14,477 nt of DNA. Source: Halovivax sp. (GTDB taxonomy: Archaea; Halobacteriota; Halobacteria; Halobacteriales; Natrialbaceae). The stretch's first letter is position 1. Each line of letters starts with the position of its first letter. The DNA lies in contig SKPV01000197.1 in the NCBI GenBank assembly GCA_007119345.1, forward strand, positions 1-14,477, in the 5' to 3' direction. Positions 1 to 8,013 of this stretch are shown here, piece after piece. Below the pieces are notes generated by a model. That model worked only from the letters and a program-made list of their open reading frames with translations. It was not told the DNA's origin and did not search any database. A program made the translations under genes and the position numbers.

Positions 1-1208
1 ACACGCTCGACATCCGCACCCAGCAGAAGCTGATGACGGCGATCCAGGAGGGCGAGTTCGCGATCACCGGCCAGTCCGAGCGCTCCTCGGGCGCGATGGT
101 CCAGACCGAGCCCGTCCCCTGCGACTTCGTCATGATCGCGGCGGGGAACCTGGACGCGATGGAGAACATGCACCCCGCGCTGCGCTCGCGGATCAAGGGC
201 TACGGCTACGAGGTGTACATGGAGGACACGATCGACGACACCCCCGAGATGCGCCGGAAGTACGCCCGGTTCATCTCCCAGGAGGTCGAGCGGGACGGCC
301 GACTTCCCCACTTCACCCGCGAGGCCGTCGAGGAGGTCATCCTCGAGGCCAAGCGCCGCGCCGGCCGGAAGGACCACCTCACGCTGCACTTCCGGAATCT
401 CGGCGGGCTCGTGCGGGTCGCGGGCGACATCGCCCGCGCCGAGGACCGCGAGTACACCACCCGCGAGGACGTCCTCCAGGCCAAGCAGCGCTCGCGCTCG
501 ATCGAACAGCAACTCGCCGACGACTACATCGATCGTCGCAAGGACTACGAGCTGCAGGTCAACGAGGGCGGCGTCGAGGGCCGCGTCAACGGCCTCGCCG
601 TCATGGGCGAAGACAGCGGAATCATGCTCCCCGTGATGGCCGAGATCGCGCCCGCGCAGGGCCAGGGCCAGGTGATCGCCACCGGCCAGCTCAAGGAGAT
701 GGCCGAGGAGTCGGTCCAGAACGTCTCCGCGATCATCAAGAAGTTCTCCGACGTGAACCTCTCGGAGAAGGACGTCCACATCCAGTTCGTCCAGGCGGGC
801 CAGCAGGGGGTCGACGGCGACTCCGCCTCCATCACCGTGGCGACCGCCGTCATCTCCGCGCTGGAGGACATCCCCGTCGACCAGTCGGTCGCGATGACCG
901 GCTCGCTCTCGGTGCGCGGCGACGTCCTCCCCGTCGGCGGCGTCACGCACAAGATCGAAGCCGCCGCCAAGGCGGGCTGTACGAAGGTCATCATCCCGAA
1001 GTCCAACGAGCAGGACGTGATGATCGAGGACGAGTACGAGGAGATGATCGAGATCATCCCGTGTTCGAACATCAGCGAGGTGCTCGAGGTCGCGCTGATG
1101 GGCGAACCGAAGAAGGATTCGCTGGTCGACCGACTCAAGTCGATCACCGGCTCGGCGTTCGAGCAGGGCGTCGCGACCGGCAGCGGCTCCAGCCCGAGTC
1201 CCCAGTAA
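1..1208 (+). CDS. lonB: Archaeal Lon protease LonB, C-terminal part (5' end outside window)
   Basis: This is an ATP-dependent AAA+ serine protease for quality control and regulatory proteolysis; archaeal LonB is known to be membrane-anchored. The reading frame is open from base 3, so the N-terminal AAA+ part (Walker A/B and the membrane insertion) lies upstream. Visible first is the end of the AAA+ module, with the sensor-1-like AAGNLDAM stretch and the ALRSRIKG arginine region, followed by the alpha-helical lid. The C-terminal proteolytic domain carries the Lon Ser-Lys dyad: the Ser of GDSAS is coded at 822-824 and the Lys of GGVTHKIEAA at 951-953. They are 43 residues apart, the same spacing as in characterised Lon enzymes. 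The protein ends in a short Ser/Gly/Pro tail with a TAA stop. A CPBP protease gene follows after 6 nt and is probably cotranscribed. The family assignment is firm. Confidence 0.97.
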   Translation, partial: TLDIRTQQKLMTAIQEGEFAITGQSERSSGAMVQTEPVPCDFVMIAAGNLDAMENMHPALRSRIKGYGYEVYMEDTIDDTPEMRRKYARFISQEVERDGRLPHFTREAVEEVILEAKRRAGRKDHLTLHFRNLGGLVRVAGDIARAEDREYTTREDVLQAKQRSRSIEQQLADDYIDRRKDYELQVNEGGVEGRVNGLAVMGEDSGIMLPVMAEIAPAQGQGQVIATGQLKEMAEESVQNVSAIIKKFSDVNLSEKDVHIQFVQAGQQGVDGDSASITVATAVISALEDIPVDQSVAMTGSLSVRGDVLPVGGVTHKIEAAAKAGCTKVIIPKSNEQDVMIEDEYEEMIEIIPCSNISEVLEVALMGEPKKDSLVDRLKSITGSAFEQGVATGSGSSPSPQ

Positions 1209-1214
1209 GGGCCG

Positions 1215-2375
1215 ATGACCGACTGGGTGACGTTCGCGGCGTTCGTGGGCGTCACCTGCGCGGTGTTGCTGATTCTGACGCGACTCACCGAGCGCGCGCT
1301 GACCCCCGTCGAGGAGGCCCCGACCCGACCGCCCGCCGTGGACGGGACCGACGAACGCGGCCCTGCCGTGGATGGGACCGACCGACGCGCCGACGAACGC
1401 GGCCCTGCCGTGGATGGGACCGACCGACGCGCCGACGGACGCGACCCGGCCGATACGACCGAGCGGTCGGCGCCGCCCTTCGAAGACGCCGCCGGGCGAG
1501 ACCCGGCCGACGACTCCGTCGAGCGGGCGGACCGGGAATCCCGCTCCGCACCGGGCGGGCGGTCGGCCCGAGAGGCAGAACCGCGGGCCGACGAACGCGA
1601 ATCGGCGGCCGGAGAACCCCTTCCGGGCGTCCCCTCGGGGATCGGGGACCCGGAGGTAACTCGCGGACGGCGACGAGCGGCGCCGTCAGGCCGCGGCGGT
1701 GCCGGCGAATCGACGGCCGCGGGGCGCCGGCGCGACGAGGGAGTCGCTGCCTACGTCGGGGGAAATCCGGTGACCACCGGCGAACTCCTGACGAACGTGG
1801 CCGTCACCCAGGGCCTCTTCACGGTCGCGCTCGTCGGCGCGATACTCTACACGGGCGTGCCGGCCGACGCGCTCGGGATCTCCGTCTCGCGGTCGTCCCT
1901 GGCCGCCGGTGGAGCGATCGGCGTCGCCGCCGGCGCGGTCCTCTACGCCGCCAACGAAGTCGGTGCTGGCCTCGCGAAGCGCTACGGCGTCGACCACGAC
2001 GAGCGCTTGCGGGAGATGCTCGCCCCCGAGACCGACCGGGGGTGGCTCGCGCTGGTGGTCGTCGTCCTGCCGCTGATCGCGATTTTCGAGGAGCTGTTGT
2101 TCCGGGCGGCGCTGATCGGGGCGCTGGCCGTCGGCTTCGGCGTTTCGCCGTGGCTCCTGGCCGTCGGGTCATCGATCCTGTTCGCGCTCGGTCACGGCGT
2201 CCAGGGGACCGCGGGGATCGTCGTCACCGGGCTGCTGGGGTTCGTCCTCGCGGCGATCTTCATCTCGACCGGGAGCCTGCTCGCCGCGATCGTCGCCCAC
2301 TACGTGATCAACTGCTGTGAGTTCGTCGTGCACGAGCGGCTACAGGTCGACTGGGCGGATTTCCTCGAAAACTAA
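1215..2375 (+). CDS. CPBP-family (Rce1/ABI-like) intramembrane protease
   Basis: This is a predicted integral-membrane glutamic peptidase of the CPBP (CAAX protease and bacteriocin-processing) family; its substrate is unknown. Residues about 3-22 form an N-terminal membrane helix. Residues about 25-175 are a long Asp/Arg/Glu/Pro-rich linker, probably disordered, containing a 14-residue tandem repeat. Several membrane helices follow. The family motifs are present: E292-E293 with R297 (FEELLFRAA), H327 (ALGHGVQG), and H362 with N366 (AHYVINC). At 386 residues it is longer than a typical CPBP core because of the linker. The ATG at 1215 lies 6 nt after the lonB stop, which suggests an operon of two membrane-linked proteases. 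Family confidence is high; any processing partner or target is not visible. Confidence 0.9.
   Translation: MTDWVTFAAFVGVTCAVLLILTRLTERALTPVEEAPTRPPAVDGTDERGPAVDGTDRRADERGPAVDGTDRRADGRDPADTTERSAPPFEDAAGRDPADDSVERADRESRSAPGGRSAREAEPRADERESAAGEPLPGVPSGIGDPEVTRGRRRAAPSGRGGAGESTAAGRRRDEGVAAYVGGNPVTTGELLTNVAVTQGLFTVALVGAILYTGVPADALGISVSRSSLAAGGAIGVAAGAVLYAANEVGAGLAKRYGVDHDERLREMLAPETDRGWLALVVVVLPLIAIFEELLFRAALIGALAVGFGVSPWLLAVGSSILFALGHGVQGTAGIVVTGLLGFVLAAIFISTGSLLAAIVAHYVINCCEFVVHERLQVDWADFLEN
1351..1434 (+). repeat. 42-bp tandem direct repeat inside the CPBP protease gene
   Basis: Two copies (1351-1392 and 1393-1434) look identical. A partial, slightly diverged copy precedes them from about 1334. 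The period is a multiple of three and codes for the repeated unit DERGPAVDGTDRRA in the hydrophilic linker between the first and second membrane segments. This looks like recent in-frame slippage expansion of a disordered linker. Confidence 0.9.
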
Positions 2376-2380
2376 GAGGG
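2368..2380 (+). promoter_or_regulatory. Possible TATA element for the small membrane protein gene
   Basis: An A-rich stretch (aaactaagag) overlaps the stop codon of the CPBP gene. It is centred about 26 nt before the ATG at 2401, which fits a leaderless haloarchaeal transcript. The assignment rests on composition and spacing only. Confidence 0.35.
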
Positions 2381-2400
2381 TTGCCGCCGTCGGGTCGCCC

Positions 2401-2769
2401 ATGACCGCGCTCGCGGAACCGTCGGAACCGGTTCGACGCGCCATCTTCGTCAGCATCGTGATCTACTTCGCCCTGTTCGGCGTCGCGGCCGTCACCGGGA
2501 ATCCGGCGGCCTACCTCACCGCGCAGGTGCTGTTCGGCGCGATCGCGGTCGGGATCGGGGCCACCCTTTACGCGTACACCGATCCGGACCAGCTCGTGCT
2601 CCGGACCGGCGCGGGCTGTTTCGTGATGGGCGGGCTGGCGCAGTTCGGCTGGCTCGCGGCGCAGTTCGGCGTCCTCGAGGCGTGGGGGCCGGGCTTCTGG
2701 ACGGCGTCGTCCGTCCTCGTCTTCGTCGGCATCGGCTGTTACGTCTACGCCGCTTGGGTCCGCTCCTAG
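2401..2769 (+). CDS. Small four-helix membrane protein of unknown function
   Basis: I do not recognise this gene beyond its type: a 122-residue hydrophobic haloarchaeal protein. Four membrane segments are predicted at about residues 14-34, 38-58, 64-86 and 96-119, separated by very short loops. It has no enzymatic motif. I chose the ATG at 2401 because the frame upstream reads through the end of the protease gene with a Ser/Arg-rich, non-membrane sequence. A TATA-like element also sits 26 nt before 2401. The gene converges on the alkyltransferase-like gene, and the two stop codons overlap in one CTAG at 2766-2769. Confidence 0.75.
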   Translation: MTALAEPSEPVRRAIFVSIVIYFALFGVAAVTGNPAAYLTAQVLFGAIAVGIGATLYAYTDPDQLVLRTGAGCFVMGGLAQFGWLAAQFGVLEAWGPGFWTASSVLVFVGIGCYVYAAWVRS

Positions 2770-3227
2770 AGTCCCTCGAGCGACCGGAGCTTCTGTTCGA
2801 CCGTCGGCGGCGCGGCGCTCGGCCCGTCGCGGACGCGGTGGTCCGGGATCAGGAGCGGCGCCGGGTTCTCGTCGAGGGCGGTCCGCACGAGGATCAGGTC
2901 GTCCTCGTCGTCGGGATCGATTTCCGGCGTCCCCGCCGCGATCTCCGCGACCGTCACGCTCTCGCCGTAGGGGAGTTTGCGGACCGTCTCCAGGACGGCG
3001 CGCTGATCCGTCGGCACCGTCAGGGCGACCTGCACGTCCTCGAAGCTGACCTCGGAGACGCCGTCGAGGTACTCGACGATGCGACCGAGCACCTCGTGAT
3101 CCGGTTCGGCGCCCTCCTCGGGCTGTTGGGGGAACGAGACGTGCAAAACGCGCCCACTGGCGACGCCGACCTGTACGTACCGCTCGAGGTACGGCGACTC
3201 CCTGGCGTAGATGCCCGCGTCTTCCAT
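2766..3227 (-). CDS. Alkyltransferase-like (MGMT-fold) protein lacking the catalytic Cys
   Basis: This 153-residue protein resembles the DNA-binding domain of O6-methylguanine-DNA methyltransferase. It has a helix-turn-helix region (VRKLPYGESVTVAEIA), a following NPAPLLIP strand, and a C-terminal LRSLEG helix. The active-site motif, normally PCHR, reads P128-D129-H130-R131, so the methyl-accepting cysteine is replaced by aspartate. It therefore cannot act by the usual suicide alkyl transfer. By analogy with alkyltransferase-like proteins (ATLs, PWHR or PAHR) it may instead bind O6-alkylguanine lesions and flag them for repair; that is inference. The conserved arginine finger is not clearly aligned: an Arg lies three residues downstream of the expected place. 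I chose the ATG at 3227 because a TATA-like box lies about 30 nt upstream of it and the longer in-frame extension is Arg-rich. The gene is divergent from trpC. Confidence 0.75.
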   Translation of the reverse strand: MEDAGIYARESPYLERYVQVGVASGRVLHVSFPQQPEEGAEPDHEVLGRIVEYLDGVSEVSFEDVQVALTVPTDQRAVLETVRKLPYGESVTVAEIAAGTPEIDPDDEDDLILVRTALDENPAPLLIPDHRVRDGPSAAPPTVEQKLRSLEGL

Positions 3228-3250
3228 GTGTCGCCGGAGGGGTGGAGCGG

Positions 3251-3263
3251 TCTTGAATATTCG
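3251..3263 (-). promoter_or_regulatory. TATA-like promoter of the alkyltransferase-like gene
   Basis: On the minus strand this reads gaatattcaaga, an AT-rich island in GC-rich DNA. It is centred about 30 nt before the ATG at 3227, which suits a leaderless or near-leaderless transcript. It supports the shorter start. Confidence 0.5.
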
Positions 3264-3330
3264 GCCGGTCGGCGGTGGGCGGTTCCGGCTGCGGTCGCGT
3301 CGGCGGCCGCCCGCCCCGTCCCGCAAGCCT

Positions 3331-3340
3331 TATGTATAAA
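3331..3340 (+). promoter_or_regulatory. TATA box of the trpCBA operon
   Basis: The sequence tatgtataaa stands out in GC-rich DNA and is centred about 26 nt before the trpC ATG at 3362. Transcription would then begin at or just before the start codon, giving a leaderless mRNA. It lies directly upstream of a 14-bp palindrome (see next entry). Confidence 0.7.
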
Positions 3341-3343
3341 TCA

Positions 3344-3357
3344 GTACATTGATGTAC
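3344..3357 (+). promoter_or_regulatory. Palindromic operator candidate for trp regulation
   Basis: This is the perfect dyad gtacat-tg-atgtac. It lies between the TATA box and the trpC start codon, so a bound protein would block initiation. Each half contains most of TGTACA, the TRP box bound by the regulator TrpY in Methanothermobacter. A TrpY- or Lrp-like tryptophan-responsive repressor is therefore a reasonable guess, but no regulator gene is in the window. Confidence 0.55.
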
Positions 3358-3361
3358 GATA

Positions 3362-4236
3362 ATGACTACTTCAGAGCTCGCCCCGGCCGTGCGCTCGATC
3401 CTCGAGTCGGCGCGGCGGCGCGAAACCGAGACGGACGGGCCGATCGCCGTGACGGCCCGCCCGTTCGCGGACGCCGTCGCGGCCGCCGAGGCCGACGGTC
3501 GCGTCCCGCTGATCGCCGAGGTGAAACCGACCAGCCCGACCGCGTCGGGCGTCCGGGCCGACGATCCCGTCGAACTGGCCCGGGAGATGGTCGCGGGCGG
3601 CGCGGCCGCGATCTCCGTCCTGACCGAACCCGAGCACTTCGGCGGCTCGCCGGCGGCGTTGACGGCCGTGCGCGAGGCCGTCGACGTCCCGGTCCTCCGC
3701 AAGGACTTCGTGCTCCGCGAGGCCCAGCTCGACGCCGTGGCCGCAGACCTGGTCCTGCTGATCGCCCGCTTCGTCGACGATCTTCCGACGCTCGTCGCGG
3801 CGGCTCGCGAGCGAGGGTTCCAGCCGCTCGTCGAGGTCCACGACCGCGAGGAGCTCGCCGCCGCCGTCGACGCCGGCGCCGACGTGATCGGCGTGAACAA
3901 CCGCGACCTGGCGCGCCTGGAGGTCGACCTCGGGACGTTCGAGCGGGTCGCGCCCGAAGCGGAGCGGTTCGGCCGCCTCGAAACCGAGAGTAGCGCGGAA
4001 CGACGTTCCGCGGACGTGACGCTGATCGCCGAGAGCGGGATCGCGACGCCCGCGGACGTCCGGCGGATGCGCGAGGCGGGCGCCGACGCGCTGCTCGTCG
4101 GCAGCGCGATCATGGACCACGCCGGCGAGGGCGACGGCGACGTGCGGGCGACCACCCGGAGACTGGTGACCCCCGAGGCGGACGCGGACGGCGGCGCCGG
4201 GACCGACGCGGCCGCCGGATCGGAGGTGAAGTCCCC

Positions 4237-4240
<4 letters not shown>
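3362..4240 (+). CDS. trpC: Indole-3-glycerol-phosphate synthase
   Basis: It converts carboxyphenylaminodeoxyribulose phosphate to indole-3-glycerol phosphate in cytosolic tryptophan synthesis. The 292-residue protein has the TIM-barrel residues of the family: E53 and K55 (IAEVKPTSP), K114 (LRKDFV), E158 (LVEVH), N180 (GVNNRDL) and E224-S225 (AESGI). Two parts exceed the usual length. The first is an insertion of roughly 15 residues at about 201-217, partly encoded by an 8-9-bp-arm palindrome, placed just before the AESGI strand. The second is an Asp/Gly/Ala-rich C-terminal tail from about 256. The ATG at 3362 fits the promoter spacing. It heads trpCBA, and its TGA overlaps the GTG start of trpB. 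Haloarchaea are known to keep trpCBA apart from the trpD/F/E/G genes, consistent with their absence here. Confidence 0.97.
3994..4012 (+). repeat. Perfect inverted repeat inside the trpC insertion
   Basis: Nine-base arms (cgcggaacg and cgttccgcg) flank a single central base. The repeat codes for residues about 211-217 (SAERRSA), in a loop absent from other TrpC proteins I know. A stretch matching it at 16 of 18 positions occurs in the trpA insertion at 5893-5910. Confidence 0.85.
4222..4229 (+). promoter_or_regulatory. Shine-Dalgarno site for trpB
   Basis: The sequence ggaggtga lies within the end of trpC, 7 nt before the GTG at 4237. It supports that unusual start and translational coupling through the GTGA overlap. 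Confidence 0.8.
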
Positions 4241-5516
<1,276 letters not shown>

Positions 5517-5520
<4 letters not shown>

Positions 5521-6476
5521 CCGAAGCGAACGGCGGGCGAACGGACTCCGATATCGAAGCCGCGGTCCGCGAGAATCACCCCGCGCTCATCACCTACGTC
5601 ACCGCCGGCGATCCCTCCCTGGGGGAGACGAAGCGCTCCGTCGAGGCGCTCGACCGGGGCGGCGCGGACCTGATCGAGCTCGGGCTCCCGTTCTCGGAGC
5701 CGATCGCCGAGGGCCCGACGATCCAGGCCGCGATCAAGCGCGCGCTCGAGGCGGGGACGACGCCCGAGGGCTTCTTCGAGCTGGTCGACTCGCTCGACAC
5801 CGAGGCGCCGCTGCTGGTGATGACGTACTACAACGTGATCCTGCAGTACGGGAGCGAGGCGCCGCGCGCCTCCGAACGCGGAACGGGGAGGAGCGGAGCG
5901 ACGTCCCGCGACGCTCGCTCCGACTCGGCCACGGCGACGTCCGAGCCTGCCGATGGCCCCGACGTCCGTCACTTCGTGGAGCGCGCGGCAGAAACCGGCC
6001 TCTCGGGGATCGTCGTCCCCGACTTGCCCGCCGAGGAGGCCGATCCCCTCAGAGCGGCCTGCGACGAGCACGGGCTGGACCTCGTGTTCATCGTCGCTCC
6101 CACGACCGAGGGCGAGCGCCTCGACCGGATCATGTCGCGGGCGTCGGGCTTCGCGTACGTGCAGGCCCGCCTGGGGACCACCGGCGCGCGCGCCGACGTC
6201 TCGGGGGCGACCCACGAGAGCCTCCAGCGCCTCGCCGACTACGAGGTGCCCAAGGCCGTCGGCTTCGGCGTCAGCGAGGGCGCCCACGCCGCCGAGATCG
6301 TCACGGCGGGCGCCGACGGCGTCATCGTCGGGAGCGCGCTGATCGATCTCGCCACCGCGAGCGACGAGCCGGCCGCGGCGCTCGAGGCCAAGGCCGCGGA
6401 GTTGAAACGCGGCGCCGAACGCGGGCTCGCGAACCGAGGGGCGGACGCGGACGTACCGGAACCAGAACAGCCATAA
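5517..6476 (+). CDS. trpA: Tryptophan synthase alpha chain
   Basis: It cleaves indole-3-glycerol phosphate to indole and glyceraldehyde 3-phosphate and passes the indole to TrpB. It is a TIM barrel of 319 residues, against about 270 for most TrpA. The general acid/base glutamate corresponds to E54 (LIELGLPF). The position of E. coli Asp60 is Glu here (E65 in IAEGPT), a conservative change. The extra length comes from an insertion of about 35 residues at 113-147, rich in Ser/Arg/Ala/Asp, between the strand ending in NVILQYG and the helix starting HFVERA, plus an acidic C-terminal tail. The insertion DNA contains a palindrome related to the one in trpC. The GTG start overlaps the trpB stop by 4 bp. 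The enzyme should still be active, because the insertion is in a loop; that is inferred. Confidence 0.96.
5893..5922 (+). repeat. Hairpin-forming sequence inside the trpA insertion
   Basis: Arms cggagcga (5894-5901) and tcgctccg (5915-5922) are perfect complements around a 13-nt spacer. The first 18 bases match the trpC palindrome at 16 of 18 positions. It encodes part of the extra loop SGATSRDARSD. Confidence 0.75.
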
Positions 6477-6502
6477 CCGAAAGCTTGCTACGAAGTACCA
6501 CT

Positions 6503-7297
6503 ATGACCGTCGGACGCGACGCACGACTCGACCGGATTCGGACGGGGGGACGGTACCTCGTCGTCCCGATGGATCACGGGATCACGCTCGGCCCCGTACG
6601 GGGCCTGAAAGACATCGAATCGACGATCGACGCGGTCACCCGCGGCGGCGCGGACGCGGTGCTCACCCAGAAGGGTATCGCGCCCCGCGTCCACGGCAAC
6701 ACGAACGGCAAGGGCTACATCGTCCACCTCAACGCCTCCACGTCGCTCGGGCCCGACGCCAACGACAAGCGGATGACCGGCACGGTCGAGGAGGCCGTCC
6801 GGGCGGGCGCCGACGCCGTCTCCTTCCACATCAACGTCGGCTCGAACTACGAACCCGACCAGCTCACCCGGCTCTCGGAGGTCACCGCCGACGCCGACCG
6901 GCTGGGCATCCCGGTCCTGGCGATGGCGTACGCCCGCGGACCGGACGTCGAGAGCGACGACCCAGAGGCGCTCGGCCACGCCGTCCGCCTCGCCGAAGAG
7001 GTCGGCGCCGACGTCGTCAAGACCGGCTACAGCGGCGACGCCGACAGCTTCGAGCACGTCTGCGAGGCGACCCGCCTGCCGGTCGTCATCGCCGGCGGCT
7101 CCCGCGGAACGGACCGCGAGACGATCGAGATGGTCCGCGGCGCGATGGACGCCGGCGGCGCGGGCGTCTCGATGGGCCGGTCGATCTTCCAGCACGACGA
7201 CCCCGAGGCGATCACGCGGGCCGTCTCGGGCGTAGTGCACGACGATCTGAGCGTGGACGACGCGTTGGACGAGGCGGGGCTCGCGCTCGAAGTCTGA
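6503..7297 (+). CDS. aroA': 2-amino-3,7-dideoxy-D-threo-hept-6-ulosonate (ADH) synthase
   Basis: This is a class I aldolase-fold enzyme that joins L-aspartate semialdehyde with a deoxyketohexose phosphate. It is the first step of the archaeal route to 3-dehydroquinate, replacing DAHP synthase. The 264-residue protein carries the DeoC/FbaB-type residues: D24 (VPMDHGITLGP), Y143 (AMAYARGP) and the Schiff-base lysine K173 (ADVVKTGYSGD). The C-terminal phosphate-binding loops are AGGSRG and GVSMGRSIF. The ATG at 6503 is 26 nt after the trpA stop. It may be cotranscribed with trpCBA or have its own weak promoter (a cataacc stretch near 6472). The second enzyme of the route, AroB', is in this window at 11879. 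A fructose-bisphosphate aldolase role is the main alternative, but the pairing with AroB' favours ADH synthase. Confidence 0.92.
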   Translation: MTVGRDARLDRIRTGGRYLVVPMDHGITLGPVRGLKDIESTIDAVTRGGADAVLTQKGIAPRVHGNTNGKGYIVHLNASTSLGPDANDKRMTGTVEEAVRAGADAVSFHINVGSNYEPDQLTRLSEVTADADRLGIPVLAMAYARGPDVESDDPEALGHAVRLAEEVGADVVKTGYSGDADSFEHVCEATRLPVVIAGGSRGTDRETIEMVRGAMDAGGAGVSMGRSIFQHDDPEAITRAVSGVVHDDLSVDDALDEAGLALEV

Positions 7298-7357
7298 GTT
7301 TCCCGCGTTCTCACGATCGGTTCGTCAGTCGTTTCCTCGCTCCGTCGCCGTCGTAGA

Positions 7358-7400
7358 GGGTGCCGATTCCGCCGCCGTAAGGGGTGCCGATTCCGCCGCC
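7358..7400 (+). repeat. Short tandem repeat, 24-bp period
   Basis: The 19-base sequence gggtgccgattccgccgcc occurs identically at 7358-7376 and 7382-7400 in the non-coding stretch after the ADH synthase gene. No function is apparent. Confidence 0.85.
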
Positions 7401-7526
7401 CCGACGCCGCAACCGCCATGCTCCCGACGAGCAGCCGTCGCCGGTAGTTCCACGCGTCGTAACCGGCCCACCGCGATCCGTCTCGTCCCGTTCGTGGACG
7501 GCAACGGCGCGACCCGGCGAGCACGT

Positions 7527-7549
7527 GGTACCGATCCGCCAACGGTACC
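7527..7549 (-). terminator. Hairpin downstream of the RHH gene, possible terminator
   Basis: Arms ggtaccg (7527-7533) and cggtacc (7543-7549) pair perfectly around 9 nt. The hairpin lies about 20 nt beyond the stop of the RHH gene on the minus strand. There is no T-run, so a terminator role is tentative. Confidence 0.3.
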
Positions 7550-7568
7550 CGTCCCGCGAGCGCCGCCG

Positions 7569-7718
7569 TCAGTCGTCGGGGTCGTCCTCCGCGTTCACCT
7601 CCTCGCCGATGTCGGCCAGAATTCGCCGGAGGACGTCGTCGTAGGACTCCCCCCGACCCTTGAGTTCGTGAAGCTTGTCCGCCACCTCGTCGGATACCGA
7701 AATCGTCGTCCGACCCAT
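7569..7718 (-). CDS. Small ribbon-helix-helix / VapB-antitoxin-like protein
   Basis: A 49-residue protein starts MGRTTISVSDEVADKLHELK and continues through a conserved-looking SYDDVLRRIL segment into an acidic tail. The pattern is a beta strand (residues 3-8) followed by two helices (about 9-20 and 25-37). It matches ribbon-helix-helix DNA-binding antitoxins of the VapB type, which dimerise, bind their own promoter and neutralise a PIN-domain toxin. No toxin gene follows: the downstream side on the same strand is non-coding, so it is an orphan here. The ATG at 7718 has a TATA-like box (tataaa on the plus strand at 7753-7758) about 38 nt upstream. The fold class is likely; the biological role is not known. 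Confidence 0.8.
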   Translation of the reverse strand: MGRTTISVSDEVADKLHELKGRGESYDDVLRRILADIGEEVNAEDDPDD

Positions 7719-7751
7719 TCCTGTGCGTACGATATCTCTCTCTGGCTAACA

Positions 7752-7760
7752 CTATAAACC
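7752..7760 (-). promoter_or_regulatory. TATA-like promoter of the RHH gene
   Basis: On the minus strand this reads ggtttatag within an AT-rich island. Transcription would start near 7730, leaving a leader of about 12 nt before the ATG at 7718. Confidence 0.5.
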
Positions 7761-7804
7761 TATTCACCGCATGAACTTCGGTGAGAACGGACCGTCCGGA
7801 CGAT

Positions 7805-7951
7805 GAAACCATGGGGTTATTCAATACATGGATTTATGGTTTCGGTCCGCACCTGTTAGCACGAGGGGTCGCGCCCGATGCGCGACCGAGGAAGACCGAA
7901 ACGAGGCGCGCGTGGGAGATGACTTCGATCAGTGCTACCCCCACCAGGGGG
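7805..7951 (+). repeat. Cluster of three inverted repeats upstream of the HalOD1 gene
   Basis: Three perfect dyads occur within 150 bases. The first is gaaaccat (7805-7812) with atggtttc (7836-7843), flanking an AT-rich core. The second is ggtcgcgc (7867-7874) with gcgcgacc (7880-7887), with a 5-nt loop. The third is ccccc (7938-7942) with ggggg (7947-7951), with a 4-nt loop, itself enclosed by cttcg (7923-7927) and cgaag (7954-7958). The AT-rich first dyad could hold a promoter and operator. The GC-rich pair could fold in a leader RNA. Confidence 0.6.
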
Positions 7952-7998
7952 AACGAAGCGGGGCGCATCGTCCGAACGAATCACCGATCCGTCGGACG

Positions 7999-8007
7999 GG
8001 AGGTGAT
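7999..8007 (+). promoter_or_regulatory. Shine-Dalgarno site for the HalOD1 gene
   Basis: The sequence ggaggtgat lies 6 nt before the GTG at 8014 and is the main reason for choosing that start. Confidence 0.75.
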
Positions 8008-8013
8008 CGACGG

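Larger units (their letters stand above)
7298..7568. other. Non-coding stretch downstream of aroA'
   Basis: These 271 bases lie between the ADH synthase stop and the RHH gene stop. I see no convincing gene. They hold a short tandem repeat (7358-7400) and a hairpin (7527-7549). The minus strand at about 7401-7447 reads YRRRLLVGSMAVAASG, which resembles a twin-arginine signal peptide. It has no nearby start codon and runs into repeat-coded Arg/His sequence, so it is at best a gene remnant. Confidence 0.5.

Noticed and set aside
1351..1434. Repeat considered as a CRISPR or integron-like array
   Set aside because: There are only two contiguous copies without spacers, in frame inside a protein.
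7027..7824. 265-codon minus-strand frame with a twin-arginine-like segment
   Set aside because: It overlaps aroA' and the RHH gene in other frames, has no plausible start before the RR motif and no domain. I kept it only as a possible remnant in the non-coding stretch.
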